A stretch of DNA of 64,000 nucleotides, taken from positions 3,382,009-3,446,008 of the forward strand of contig NC_085095.1 of NCBI RefSeq assembly GCF_963422355.1, given 5' to 3'. Made by a program: the position numbers and the translations under genes. Shown piece by piece: positions 31,701 to 41,794 of the stretch. The first letter of the stretch is position 1. The number at the start of each line of letters is the position of its first letter. Below the pieces are notes generated by a model. That model saw only the letters and a list, made by a program, of their open reading frames with translations. It did no database searches and was not told where the DNA came from. Source of the stretch: Corticium candelabrum (taxonomy: Eukaryota > Porifera > Homoscleromorpha > Homosclerophorida > Plakinidae).

Positions 31701-32695
31701 AACGCATATGCAGAACATGCCACGCCTGTCAAATTACCCAATTGCCATCCCACCCACCTCCCATGAAAAGGACACAGCTCCCAACAGGTCCATGGATAAC
31801 GATTGCTGCTGACATACTTGGTCCCTTACCGACTGGTGAATATCTTTTAGTAGTAGTGGATTACTACAGCCGATATTTCGAAGTAGATCTGTTGAAGCGA
31901 ATTAGAGCTTCAGACATTATCTCCAGGCTAAAGACCACGTTCTCTAGATATGGTGCTCCGTACACCATGATAACGGACAACGGTTCACAGTTCACGGACC
32001 ATTCCTTCGAACGTTTTCTCAAAGACTATGGAGTGGAGCACAGCACCAGCCCCCCATTATGGCCCAGAGCCAATGGAGAAGTCGAAAGACAGAACCGCAC
32101 TTTGCTGCACGCTATGCAGACAGCACAAGTCGAAGGTAAAGATTGGCGACAAGAACTTTACATCTTCCTCATGGCATACCGCACCACACCACATTCCACA
32201 ACTGGAATCAGCCCAGCGGATGCATTCTTTCAAAGGAAAGTACGATGCAAACTGCCAACTTTAGGGTTACAAGATACCCCAGTTTTCGACGGACAGATGC
32301 GAGATGAAGATTTGCGAAAGAAGGAGGAAGGGAAAAGACATGGAGATATCGCAGTAAAAGCACAAACCGACGATATAAAAGTAGGAGACAAAGTACTGTT
32401 ACGCCAGCAGAAGACCAATAAATTGACTACCACTTATGAATGGCAACCTTATAACGTGATCAGCAGAGCCGGAGCAGAAGTAGTTATATCCAACGGGAAT
32501 AAGACACTCCGACGACACATCTCTCACACGAGACCATACGAGGAAGGACAAACACCCCCTGTACAAGAGAAAGAGTCGACTAACGACCTTGACGAACATT
32601 TCCCTACTCAACAGGCAAAACAGACAACTAAAGAAGGAAGAACAAGAAGAGAGAGACAGCCACCTGTCCGCCTGAAAGACTACAACTTATCGTAG
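28778..32695 (+). CDS. Gypsy Gag-Pol polyprotein, intact
   Basis: The 1305-residue single-frame polyprotein drives reverse transcription and integration of the element. In order it has: a Gag capsid-like region (about 1-190); two zinc knuckles, CSRCGLEGHGPTDAKC (217-232) and CNKCHKQGHYARMC (239-252); an aspartic protease with VIDSGACSNIM (D310); reverse transcriptase with RLDLKKG (D531) and NISDDILVHG (D593, D594), where SDD replaces the commoner YxDD; RNase H with VVADASPVG (D740); an HHCC finger starting near H948; integrase core D1012, D1067 and E1103 (D-x35-E); and a basic tail. Gag and Pol are not separated by a frameshift or stop. The start is the first ATG, 175 bases after the 5' LTR. 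No disabling mutation is seen. The type resembles K02A2.6-like Gypsy elements. Confidence 0.95.
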   Translation: MEIPPVERFQFPDESTSDLGANWEKWKRSFQYYLDGRGINQDARKRALLLHSAGPRVQTIFETLDDTGNTYASAIQSLDTYFQPLVNKYYERYRFRQRRQQQGEAIDRFVSRLRQQAAKCSFADSDENILDQLIEKCDGSRVRSKLLEEGNDLTLEKAISLARTLESVAAQERDISSQQDAGPSTERTLRVESTWKDRQAKSKGKPQAKKPQHAKQCSRCGLEGHGPTDAKCPAKKVECNKCHKQGHYARMCKTKSNGSKTGKVLMTEESQCKQGECLSKSDSEYVFAVNHEHATAVIRIGGVDTQVVIDSGACSNIMSQQEFTRLKHKGMKYKSCKVKKTLYTYGSTRPLSVVGGFDTEVASEGKQMTTQFIVVRCSGPTLLGRQTAPELHLLTLGSVREDNTLGRKELIEEYSDCFSGLGKLKDFQLKIHIDESVTPVAQQPRRIPFGLRDKVEAELNHLLEADVIEEVQGPTSWISPVVVIPKKGGQVRICVDMRRANEAVIRERHPIPTVDEVVEELRHSKHFSRLDLKKGFHQVELDETSRPITTFVTHKGLFRYKRLMFGVSSAPEAYQRIIQQTLSGCEGTTNISDDILVHGVSKAEHDLRLRAVLDRIRDRGLTLNAEKCDFDMDKLKFMGHVISKEGISPADDKVASIMATRDPKTATEVRSFLGIVNFCAKFIPDLATIADPLRKCARANQSFMWTKTEAEAFATIKNRLRDATALAVFDRTAHTSVVADASPVGLGAVLWQEQDGMKKPISYASRSLTDVERRYSQTEKEALGLVWACERFNLYLAGRKFDLITDHRPLQTIYGPRSKPSARIERWVLRLQPYDFNVIYTPGKYNIADPLSRLSLRDQGGENDEYIKFVAREAAPSSISPRQIEEASKEDSELQSLRRSIREGNQANVPANYKHVFGELTIVGYIVLRNCRIVIPTKLRNQVLQLAHEGNQGITKCKDRLRTKVWWPGIDREMERICRTCHACQITQLPSHPPPMKRTQLPTGPWITIAADILGPLPTGEYLLVVVDYYSRYFEVDLLKRIRASDIISRLKTTFSRYGAPYTMITDNGSQFTDHSFERFLKDYGVEHSTSPPLWPRANGEVERQNRTLLHAMQTAQVEGKDWRQELYIFLMAYRTTPHSTTGISPADAFFQRKVRCKLPTLGLQDTPVFDGQMRDEDLRKKEEGKRHGDIAVKAQTDDIKVGDKVLLRQQKTNKLTTTYEWQPYNVISRAGAEVVISNGNKTLRRHISHTRPYEEGQTPPVQEKESTNDLDEHFPTQQAKQTTKEGRTRRERQPPVRLKDYNLS

Positions 32696-32730
32696 GCTTG
32701 ACTGACAGACAGTTACTTTGAGTTAGTAAT

Positions 32731-32754
32731 AGAGTAGTGAGAAAAAGGAGGGGT
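32731..32754 (+). promoter_or_regulatory. polypurine tract of the Gypsy element
   Basis: A purine-rich run (GAGAAAAAGGAGGGG and flanking bases) ends immediately before the 3' LTR, where it would prime plus-strand synthesis. Confidence 0.8.
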
Positions 32755-32863
32755 TGTAGTATATTAGAGTATTGTAGTACTATATACGGGTACTATATAC
32801 GGGTTAGTTAGAGTGTTGAGTTGTGTTGAGTGTGCAGAACAATAAAACAACCAGAACACTACA
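32755..32863 (+). repeat. 3' LTR of the young Gypsy element
   Basis: Identical over all 109 bases to 28494-28602. Followed by the second GCAGC target copy. Confidence 0.95.
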
Positions 32864-32868
32864 GCAGC

Positions 32869-33000
32869 TGTTCAGACTTGCAATGCATTATTCTCTCTTC
32901 GAGGTTTATCCAGCTACTGCATATCTACCGTTTCAATCAACAAAAAACTTGCTGCATCTGGATATCTATTTTACACACAACTGCAAGGGCAACCTCAACA
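32869..33000. repeat. Z module (copy 2), right part
   Basis: This continues the module interrupted at 28493. It aligns with 22910-23050 around TGTTCAGACTTGCAATGCAT and GCATCTGGATATCTATTTTA. Confidence 0.7.
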
Positions 33001-33430
33001 ATACAACCTGGACTTTGGCCAGGACCATCCCTGATGCACAGCATAAACCCAAACCCTGTGAGTTACACACGAATGACAGCTACAGCCACTGCTGTAAGTC
33101 CACAAGACATGGCTCCTAAGCCATTCAAACTTAAATTCGAGACTAATCAAATCAAGGTCTGTCAGGTTGTAGACAGGATGTACCGACTTCGAGAAGTTCA
33201 GCACACTCAAGCGTCACTTTGAGCACGACTCACTGAACCTTCTCAAGGACCACTATAAGCGTATCAAGGTCGAACTGGCGGCAGACCTTGACATCACAGA
33301 ACAGCATATCCCGGAAAAAGGTCGAGCTCGAAACAGACGCGAACAAGCGAATCTCATAGACGCTGGCGATCTTAAACTATGCCGACCACCTAGAGAAATC
33401 AATGGCCGAGAGACGAGAGTGCAACCGGAA
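33000..33430 (+). repeat. W module (copy 3)
   Basis: Contains the MAPKPFKLKFETNQIKVC start and a helical peptide in broken frames, like 20985-21430 and 23062-23560. Confidence 0.6.
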
Positions 33431-34215
33431 AAAATGTGAGACTAACTTGACAGACGTCCGCTACCCGACTGTCGCGGCTGCCCGCATACAGAACAAGAGA
33501 CGTAGGCAAGAGGACTCGACCTCCTCCTCTGCTTCCTCTCACGCTACCACGAGTGAAACGAACGCTAACCGCATAGCGCCGGCGACGAAGCTAAAAGCCC
33601 AAGAGGTCACCGTCACAGATGAACGAATGTCGTCGTGACACAAACCGTCGTAAACGAGTATAAAGACAAAAAAATGAAAACGAGACAACTCACTCTGTCT
33701 CGCGAAGAAACAGATAAACTTTAGGAATACCAAGCAACGGTAACAAAACATAGCAAAAATAGCAGTGTACGTATATATCCCAGTATATACAGAGTGTTTG
33801 AGAAAATGAAGATGGACCACGGTGCCTGGAAAAAGTTCTTTGAGACCACTGAAAATAGTGCAGTGGATGTGGAGCGGATGAAACAATGCTTGAAAGAGCT
33901 GAAGGTAAAGGTTTCGCGGGATGGCACAATGTGTAAAGAGAGCCCATATTGAATACGATGATTTTAAGTGGAGTACTCTGGATGGTGGTATGCCAACCGA
34001 ATCTGAGAATGCTAAGAAGATTGCAGCTGTGTTGGTCAATGAGCCTTATAGGATCTTTTCGAATCCTGCTCCTTCTGATCCGTTTCCAATTGGGTGATAT
34101 AGGAAGTATGCAAACGTCTGTTGGCTCGTTCTTCTCAGAGGTGGCGATCACTCGGTGCGTGAGTACAGAGGATTTGAGAATGTCAAGTACTATGCAATAT
34201 ATTACACAAACATAA
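33402..34215 (+). pseudogene. unidentified coding remnant after W
   Basis: The first frame (33402-33638) is basic and serine-rich (ARIQNKRRRQEDSTSSSASS) and stops. A second piece (about 33790-33930) reads VFEKMKMDHGAWKKFFETTE and VERMKQCLKELKVKVSRDG. A third, in another frame, reads IEYDDFKWSTLDGGMP and NEPYRIFSNPAPSDPFPIG. The pieces are on one strand, in order, and look like one protein broken by two shifts. I do not recognise it. Frames on the opposite strand in 33539-34151 are taken as shadows. Confidence 0.35.
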
Positions 34216-34974
34216 AACCTTTATTGTAACACAAAAAACTTTGTTGATCTGTTAAATTAATTGCCGTAGGAGTGTTTCCGATCCTGCACTGAATCAAGTT
34301 GTTGCAAAACCTCAACTGACTTTAGCAATGAAGAAAACCTACTAATAGATTAAATTGCTCTTTGAAGTAGGTGAGTTGTTGGTGCCTGCTACACAATCCA
34401 AGAACGGATTAAAGTTGGACTAAACACGAAAAAAGATCATCAATGCGCTCTAGCAGGTTATCTTTGTCTCCAGCATGTCTACAGATGTTTCTTATAGACT
34501 GGTGCAAATGAAACAAAATACCACTAAACAACTCTGTAACCCCAGAAATCATTCTATTACAAGCCTGGTGGCTCAAACAGACGCCTTCTGTCATTCTCAA
34601 AATAATAGTTGCTTCAGAGTCACGCAGGAAGTCCCTGTGATCCGTTTCAATCTCCTCATGATGCAAAGTATATCAACTACAGTAGGGCAAACATGCTCAG
34701 TCAGTCTCTTCAACAAAGTCTGCAACGTCCCCGCTCTCCAGAGGCCTCTCCAAGCACAGACATTGATTCACTAAGTTTCCGGTATAGATGATTCTTGTAC
34801 GAGGAAACAACATGTACGTTAAAGTGCACTCGTCAATGCCACACGTGACAGAAAATACTTTCAGTGTTGCTCAAATTGCACATAGCTGTTTCAAGTACGT
34901 TTTGACATAATATACACAATGTCTTGATACATACATTACATAGTTCCAGATTCACAGTGAACGCGGACAGAGAG
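34216..34974. other. stretch with no recognised gene
   Basis: Short frames only. Nothing is recognised. Confidence 0.4.
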
Positions 34975-35368
34975 TAAACATAGAAGATGAACGACATCTA
35001 CTAGGCGATGAATGAGAGACCGACAGTCAAACAGTAAAAAGACAAGAACTGCTGTAAAGAAATTATAAATTTAGGTAGTTTCCTTCAACTTTTTATCGAA
35101 TCTTCTGCAAATGGCTTTGATCCAGTTGCAACAGAAGCCGTCCAGATACACAACCATCACTGTTAGGTTTACTTCAACACTTGGAATATTCAACCCAACT
35201 TGGACAGAAGCTCTAGCCCGAGCATTAGACACAGCAGAAAGAGCCCGAGCATTAGACTCAGCAGAAAGAGCACGAAAAGCAAGGATAGCAGCATCAAGCA
35301 ACACCAAAGGCCGGTGCAGGGGTTGCTGGCGCTGTGCTTTCCAAAGCCACATCAGCCGTATTTCGATA
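34975..35368. repeat. V module
   Basis: This is the longest V copy. It includes a duplicated codon block giving ARALDTAERARALDSAERAR and then ARIAASSNTKGRCRGCWRC. Confidence 0.65.
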
Positions 35369-35845
35369 AACTTTATCACTCAGTAGTGCATTAAAGACAA
35401 CAAAGTTAAGACTTTCCATAAATTTATTCTAGAACAAGCTTATAATTTCCTACCACATAGATAAAAAGGAACATCGTCTAACGAGATTTGGTAATAAACT
35501 AAGCAGTTGAGCACTACAGTAATGGATTTGGTGATATTGTCGATATATTGTTGAAGCCAAAAAATACTAAATGATCATAAGAAATTTATGAATTGCATAT
35601 GAATTGCAGCCACCCAGATCTTAGCATGCAAAAAATTAGCAAATGAGAGCATCGCAAAAATTAATGTAGTTGGCAAGATGCATGGCACAAATTCACAGGT
35701 ATCGTGTGTTTTCTATTATCGATAACAAACCAACAAACGCTTCCTGAACAGAACAACATCGAACGTTAGCAGGGACTATCTGCCTAAATTGCTGTTAGCC
35801 ACTCGAACTTGTACTGTGTTCTGACAGCTTAAGTTAATTAGTAGC
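35368..35845. repeat. X module
   Basis: Carries the typical words TGAATCC/GAAGCC-AAAAAATACTAA, GCAGCCACCCAGATCTTAGC and ATTATCGATAACAAAC. Confidence 0.65.
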
Positions 35846-35849
35846 GTCA

Positions 35850-36150
35850 GCGATTCTTTGTAAATAACGTTTGATTGGTTCAGTCGCACTATTCGTGTCC
35901 CACGTTTCCGCGCTGGTGGAGCTGTTGCGAGCAAACTAGCGTTACACTATGGCCTGAATTCGGATTGTTTTTTGACGGAAGTAAAGTACAAAGTCGAGTG
36001 CGGAGTGCAGAAGTGTTATGGGTGAAAACCAGGAACAACCACAGCAACAACCGCAGCAGCAGCTTGTCGGAGCAATGATTCCTGTACTAGAACCGTTTGA
36101 CGACGACGACTTGGAGCTGTGGCTAAGAGACTTCAGTAGAATAGATAACG
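35850..36150 (+). repeat. Y module (copy 4), truncated
   Basis: ATG at 36018 opens MGENQEQPQQQPQQQLVGAM with VLEPFDDDDLELWLRDFS. The similarity to other Y copies ends near 36138, giving a sharp breakpoint. Confidence 0.6.
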
Positions 36151-36444
36151 GTATTTTAAAACCGCTTAATTGTCATGTGACCAGTCAAATCCTAAACTAC
36201 AGTAGTCACAAGTCAAGGGCTGCCTAGGGAGACTGAGATCGGCTTAATAATTGGTATCAATAGATTCCAAAATTCGCGGTTTTCAGCAAGACAGTACATA
36301 AACCGGAGGAGTGTCCATAAAAAATTGGTAGAGCGAGAACTATACATTGACACAGTTGTGCAACATAATGGGTGTGACTAGTTAGATATTAATTGCAATA
36401 ATTTACCATGTTCATGGACATTGCTGTTGGATCCTAGAGATTTC
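36151..36444. other. stretch with no recognised gene
   Basis: Nothing recognised between the Y module and the retrotransposon remnant. Confidence 0.4.
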
Positions 36445-36975
36445 ATATATAGGTCACGGTTCTGTACGATCCAGACGTCATAATGCTCTTCGAGACATCA
36501 TCTATCACACGTTACTTGTTGATGTTGGTCCACGCCTTGACGAGCGTTGCAGTAGCACTTCTTTCCATCGTCCTGGGGATGTCTATCATCCCAATTTCTC
36601 AAATGACAAGGCTGCTTATTTTCATGTTTCCATTTGGAATACCATGCAGCATTCGTACATTATATCATTTCCAATTGGCTGAAGCTGCTGCATTTCCTGG
36701 AGAGGAAGAAAAAGATGCTCATCATCAGGCGGACGTGGAAGTTGCAGGTGGATGTGTTTCTACCCTTTGATAGTTGAAACGTTTGGTTTTGGACACCTGC
36801 TAGTGTAGCTACACTAACAATAATTGCCTCTAAAACGACGACAAAAACTAGACTTTCAGTTAGCCAAGCGTTTAGAAATTTGTTACAACAACTATTTGTT
36901 CGTCTTTGGCAGTTTAATGCTAGAATATTAAATGATAGATTAGATTTAGCAGTGAATGTAGAGCGGTGGGCTTCA
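36445..36975 (+). pseudogene. endonuclease-type non-LTR retrotransposon, 3' remnant (copy 4)
   Basis: Frames on the plus strand read GSVRSRRHNALRDIIYHTLL, FHRPGDVYHPNFSNDKAAYF (D to N in the HPDF motif), then after a stop ADVEVAGGC, FYPLIVETFGFWTP and RLWQFNARILNDRLDL. These match, in order, the last 200 residues of the minus-strand gene at 52299. One stop and one frameshift are visible. No (TA)n tract adjoins it. Confidence 0.65.
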
Positions 36976-36976
36976 C

Positions 36977-37361
36977 CCATGTTGTATAGCTCACCAGCCG
37001 TAATACTACTCCGCTGTAGTCTAGGCTAAGTATATCGCGTAGACCGACTCAGTGGACCGGTTATACCAGAATCTATTCTGCTACAGTGAACGACACGTAC
37101 TCTACTGCACAAGTGCACTCAACGCTAGTTATCGCTAGACTAACACGTACGCAAACTGCAGTCACACTTAAGCGCATGCTCGCTATACCACAACCCACTG
37201 CCTATAAATAAATATATACAATAAATCGCCACCGACAACTTCTTGGTTTGCAGTATACTGGAGTACTTACTACCCTATACATAGCTGTAGGCGTAGGGCG
37301 GAGACCAGTGACGTCTCACCTCAACTGACCAAAGTTTCTGCGTCGTTCAGTCCCAAACATT
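36977..37361 (+). repeat. possible solo LTR
   Basis: The stretch starts TGTATAGC-like and ends CCCAAACA. It holds a TATAAATA box and AATAAA close together (37201-37224), a typical LTR promoter/polyadenylation arrangement. No second copy is in the window, so this is only a suggestion. Confidence 0.2.
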
Positions 37362-37398
37362 ATATATTAAATAAGTCAATAAGACACAAACAAGAATG

Positions 37399-37598
37399 NN
37401 NNNNNNNNNNNNNNNNNNNNNNNNNNNNNNNNNNNNNNNNNNNNNNNNNNNNNNNNNNNNNNNNNNNNNNNNNNNNNNNNNNNNNNNNNNNNNNNNNNNN
37501 NNNNNNNNNNNNNNNNNNNNNNNNNNNNNNNNNNNNNNNNNNNNNNNNNNNNNNNNNNNNNNNNNNNNNNNNNNNNNNNNNNNNNNNNNNNNNNNNNN
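37399..37598. other. assembly gap of 200 N
   Basis: Exactly 200 undetermined bases, a conventional scaffold-gap size. True length is unknown. Confidence 1.
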
Positions 37599-37663
37599 CC
37601 AGGGATTGTTGTCTTATCGTTCAGCTCCATTATCAAATGGATACTCTCCGGCGGAACTTCTAC
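37599..37663 (+). pseudogene. Gypsy integrase tail fragment next to the gap
   Basis: The frame emerging from the gap reads LLSYRSAPLSNGYSPAELLL, the conserved AYRxTPxxxTGxSPxxLLxG-like block after the integrase core. Compare LLSYRTTPLSNGFSPSQLLM in the gene at 49182. It is cut off by a probable LTR start at 37664. The rest of this pol may lie in the gap. Confidence 0.6.
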
Positions 37664-37784
37664 TGTAATGTAGTAATATAATAGCTTTACGTCTTAGTGC
37701 ACGTTAGCATATCAGTGGTTATTTAACACATAGCTTACTTATAATACATCAGTCTTTTTACCTGCAATTGTCGTGTGTACCACA
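37664..37784 (+). repeat. probable Gypsy LTR
   Basis: A 121-base stretch from TGTAATG to ACCACA is followed directly by TTGGTGACAGGAGAGG, a good primer-binding-type site, and then gag. No matching 3' LTR is seen in the window. Confidence 0.45.
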
Positions 37785-37801
37785 TTGGTGACAGGAGAGG
37801 A

Positions 37802-40735
37802 ATTTTAGAATGCAATGTAATGCGCCTCAGGTTTATGATGAAACTGGAAATTTACTTTCCTTTCTAGACCGTATTACTGTTTGGACAGCATTTAAAGGTT
37901 TTGAGGGTGAGAAGAAGGCACTCGCTATGGCATCCTGATTAGAAGGGGCGGCCTTTGAGAACTAGCGACGTCTGGAGAGTGAGGAAAAGCAAGATTTTGA
38001 TGTTACTGTGGTTTCACTAAAGGAGTTCCACGGAGGGCACTAGATAGGCGGATCGCAATTGAGGAGTTGCATGGCAGAAAATGGAAACAGTTCGAAGAAC
38101 CTCCACCGGCGTTCGCGCACGACATTGACAGGTTAGTACAGCTACTGTCTGTTCCCCGTAAGCGTAAACCCGGAAGTGAGTAATGAAGTAGAGGTCACAC
38201 CAGATGTACTCATTAGAGCACTAAGAGCTGCTCCAGTTGGACCATGTTATACCAATTCTCTTAAATGGTTCCAGTTGCTCATCCGTTGGTCTTACAAGAT
38301 AATTGGATAATAGCCATTGCTCTACCCGTTTGTGTTTGACATGCACAGGTACTATCTTTCCGTTTCGTTTGTAAGAAAGGCTTAGATAATTTGATAAACA
38401 TAAATGCCAGACCTAGCGATTACTAACGATACCGAGATCATCGCGAAAGTCGTAGAAACAGCAGAGATAGTGATGATTTTCAAAGTTCACACTTATGGGG
38501 TACAGACAGTAGCGTATCAGGGTTTCGATAATGGGTTCTCGACTACTTTGGCCAGAGACGCATTTCTAGAGGGTCTACCAAGAGAATTTCAAATTCTGTT
38601 GAGGAGGGACAAGACTATAGTAACGCTAAGGATGTCACAAAATTAGCTGAGGAAGTCAACCAACTTCGATTAGCCGGAATTCTCTCAGTCAGACTGGCAC
38701 CGTGTCGCGTGCTGAGATTGTCACCGTGCCGAAATTGTTTGCGCTTGCGCAAAATAGAACTGACTTTCTCAGCACGCAATACAAGCGCGCTGAAATTGCT
38801 TATGTGCTGAAATTGCTTACGTGCTGAAATTGCTAACTTGTGCGCATGCGTAAAACAGATTTAGAGTTGTATTGAGAAATGTATAATCTTATTATAAATT
38901 TTATATTTATCAATTACGTACAAGTTTATACAATTGCAAATATAATTTGACAAAATAACTATACATGCACATTGTAAAAATAAATCTCTCCAACCTTAGA
39001 CATCCCAATGGTGACTCTTGGCTTGGTTGTTGACGTTTCTAATTTCATTTTTTCTAACCCTAGTGGAAAGCCTTGTGTCAGGAGATAAGTTACACTAAAA
39101 TGCAATCTCAGCACGGTGACAGTCTCAGCACGCTACACCGGCAAATGCAAGTACAGACAATCAAAGCAGTTTACCGGCTTCAGCAGTCAATCAAGTTTCC
39201 GGATGTGACATGGAAATCTACAACGATATGTCATCTACTCGTCAGACAATTACCGCTTTTGGCAACGACAGTTTAGACACCCAAGCGACAGTGCAGTCGA
39301 AGCGTGGTCGCGGTCGGAGGTGGACACCTGGAATGAAGTATCAGCAACCTCGGGACCCAATGCTTGTTAAGAGATGTTATATTTGTGGTAATATTAACCA
39401 CCTTCGGTCTAGTTGACCTCATTTTCATGATTGTCATCGATGTTTGAGACCATGTCATGTTGCCTGAAACTGTACTGCTGCATCTCCTGCATGAAAGAAA
39501 GGAGGTCAGAGCACTAATTTAGCCACGGCTCTTTACGGTCCAATTATGGTTACCGCTAATATTGACCAGCAACCTCTTTCTCTTTTGGTGCATACAGGAG
39601 CAGACATCAGCTTGATACCACTTGATGTTTTTTCAGATGAACCATATGAAGTTAGTACCAGTAATGGTTGATGGTACTACATTACAGTGTGAGAAAACTG
39701 TAGTTACGTCGTTTCATTTGGGATCTCAAATGGTATACAGTTCATTTTACGTTGCGAATGGAACCGACTGTGGGGTTTTGGGCACTAATATTCTGTTGAC
39801 TCTTGAAATCCAGACAGATTTCTCTAATAGAAAGTTGTTCTTGAAAGGAGAAGAAGTGACAACATCCCAACCAGTCAAATCAAAACCAACAAAAGTCTAA
39901 AGTGCGTTTACTAAAGTTTGGTTGGGTGTATTCGCCAAGAAGTGTACTAATCGGGCCTGGGTAAGAAACCACCTTTTGGGGAAACATACACTCCAATGTT
40001 ACTAGTGAATGGACAGGAATTGTGGAAGTAGTGGATGAGTTATCTGAACGTTCAGGACTTTTGGAATGTGCTACCTATTGCGTTAGAGGAAAGGGGAGAG
40101 ATGTTTCGGTGAGAGTTATGAATGTCTGCACAGAACTTGTAGTAATACATAAAGGACAGGGGTTGGCGGAATTTAATGAAGCAACGGCGTTGGATGGGGC
40201 GCATAGAAGACCAGTTGGAGGAACACCAATATTTACAACCTAATGGTTAACATAGATCTGGGTGAGTCATTGAGCTCTAATAAGAAACAAAAATTGGAGA
40301 ATCTTCTAAAACGTCATCGAGACGTGTTCGCTTATCCAGGCAATGACGGGTATTTAGTGGACGCTGAACATACGATTCCGCTTACTACCAAAACTCCAAT
40401 AGCTTGCCGCCAAAGATGTCTACCTACAAGATGGAAAGCTGAGGTTGCAGATGAGGTGAAACGATTACGGCGAGATGAGATAATTCGACCATCTATTTCT
40501 GGATATGCGGCACCTATATGTCCAGTTAGAAAGAGTGATGGGAGTCTTCCTTTATGCATGGAATACAGACAGTTAAATGGTTAAACTGGGAATCTGCAAC
40601 AGGTGATTGAGTCACTATCAGGAGCAAAATTGTTTTAGCATCTTGGACTTGGCAAGAGGATATTTTCAAGTACCAATCGTGAGAAAGGATAAGAAAAGGA
40701 CAGCGTGCCGGACACCTTCTTTTTGTCGTATATAG
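37802..40735 (+). pseudogene. decayed Ty3/Gypsy gag-pol
   Basis: Pieces in shifted frames follow the normal Gypsy order. Gag: LSFLDRITVWTAFKGFEGEK near 37855, then EGAAFEN, RIAIEELHG-type and ARDAFLEGLPREFQILL near 38545. Then a zinc-knuckle region (CYICGNINH..CHRC, about 39370-39470). Then protease-like LLVHTGADISLIPLDVF near 39590, with H for S in the DSG/DTG motif. The start of reverse transcriptase follows, RHRDVFAY and GYAAPICPVRKSDGSLPL, with C for V in xCVDYR (40243-40584). Homology ends near 40735 before the catalytic DD. It has many stops and shifts. A 437-base terminal-inverted-repeat insertion (38702-39138) splits the gag/nucleocapsid part. Confidence 0.7.
38702..39138. mobile_element. 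437-bp inverted-repeat (MITE-like) element inside gag
   Basis: The left end reads GTGTCGCGTGCTGAGATTGT and the reverse complement of the right end reads GTGTAGCGTGCTGAGACTGT. The similarity continues through CACCGTGC and ends about 36 bases in. The interior is AT-rich, with three tandem GTGCTGAAATTGCTTA-like units (about 38785-38840). No coding capacity is present. The target duplication is not clear. Confidence 0.7.
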
Positions 40736-41790
40736 ATGTATATTTCTTTAGCACCTAAAAGGTACAGTTGGCTATCTGAGTCTAGTATACAAATACATGC
40801 AATCCTTTGGAGATGTTTTCTGCTAAAATCATAGACTGCCCCATTGTAAAATGCAGATAAGTTTCAATTAATAATTAATTATGTCGTCGTAGTCCACCGA
40901 TGCTCAGCTTACAACTACCCTCTGTTCGCGTTGACTTTACTCTTTGAAAATCTGTAATAACTTCTGCGCAATAGGGCAGACAGTGACGATCTTTGTATCG
41001 TTCGAAATCGCAAGTTTCCTGATTTTTTATAATTAGGGTAACGACAGCGTATGTATTACAGAGACGGTTTGATAGGGCTTATGCACATCAAGAGTGGTTA
41101 GTGTTCTTAACTCACTAAGAAGGTATGATATTACAACAAGAATGCTGCCAATAGAGAAAGTAGCCAATTAGCAAGGTCAGTAACAGTCCGCTGCCTTGAC
41201 ATCAACTCACAGCTGCTCTTGTTTTACAAGTGTTTGCTTGATATTTCTAACTCCTCTTCTTGTTCTGCGTCGTCTTGATAACCTGCGACTTCCTCTACTG
41301 TTACCTAACATCTTTGTATTGTAATATGACCTCTACAATGAATGTACAGTTAATGGGATATCACTTAACATCTGAGTGTGGTAAACAAATACAACTGCAT
41401 CATTGGTCGCTTCCGAGCGCAAAGTCAACGCGAACAGAGAGTACTGGTTACTGTTGGTGCAAGCACATAATTTTGGAAAGTGTATTTACAATTGGAAAAT
41501 ACTGTTTCAGTGCCGTAGAAAAATGTAACGCGGGCGCGGATCCATGGATGGTGCATACAATATTACTATTTTATAACCATTACATTGTTGCGTCTGTCGT
41601 AGCTATAATAAAAATTGATATTATGGTTTTCTCTAATAATTCTTACTCTGGAACTGTATCCACGTCCCATTGCCACAGGAGGACCATTGACACACAGAGC
41701 TCCAATACCATGATCTTCGCGAAACCACAGTGGTAGAGCTTCATCTTGATGAACAATGCAGTAGTTGTACAGGACTCAACATGCGGCAGC
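40736..41790. other. stretch with no recognised gene
   Basis: A 158-codon frame at 41260-41736 has no recognisable motif and is not accepted as a gene. Confidence 0.4.
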
Positions 41791-41794
41791 AGTT

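Larger units (their letters stand above)
28494..32863 (+). mobile_element. complete young Ty3/Gypsy LTR retrotransposon
   Basis: The 4370-base element has two 109-base LTRs (28494-28602 and 32755-32863) that are identical base for base, with TG...CA ends. A 5-bp target duplication GCAGC flanks it (28489-28493 and 32864-32868). A primer-binding-type site starts two bases after the 5' LTR (TGGCGACGAGG at 28605), and a polypurine tract precedes the 3' LTR. Gag-pol is a single open frame. LTR identity implies very recent insertion. The target is the Z module of an unclassified repeat. Confidence 0.95.

Noticed and set aside
33539..34151. Two long minus-strand frames (166 and 153 codons)
   Set aside because: They overlap in different frames and have no motif. 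The plus strand shows an ordered set of charged helical peptides that better explains the region.
41260..41736. 158-codon plus-strand frame
   Set aside because: The composition is unstructured with no recognisable domain and no homologous copy in the window.
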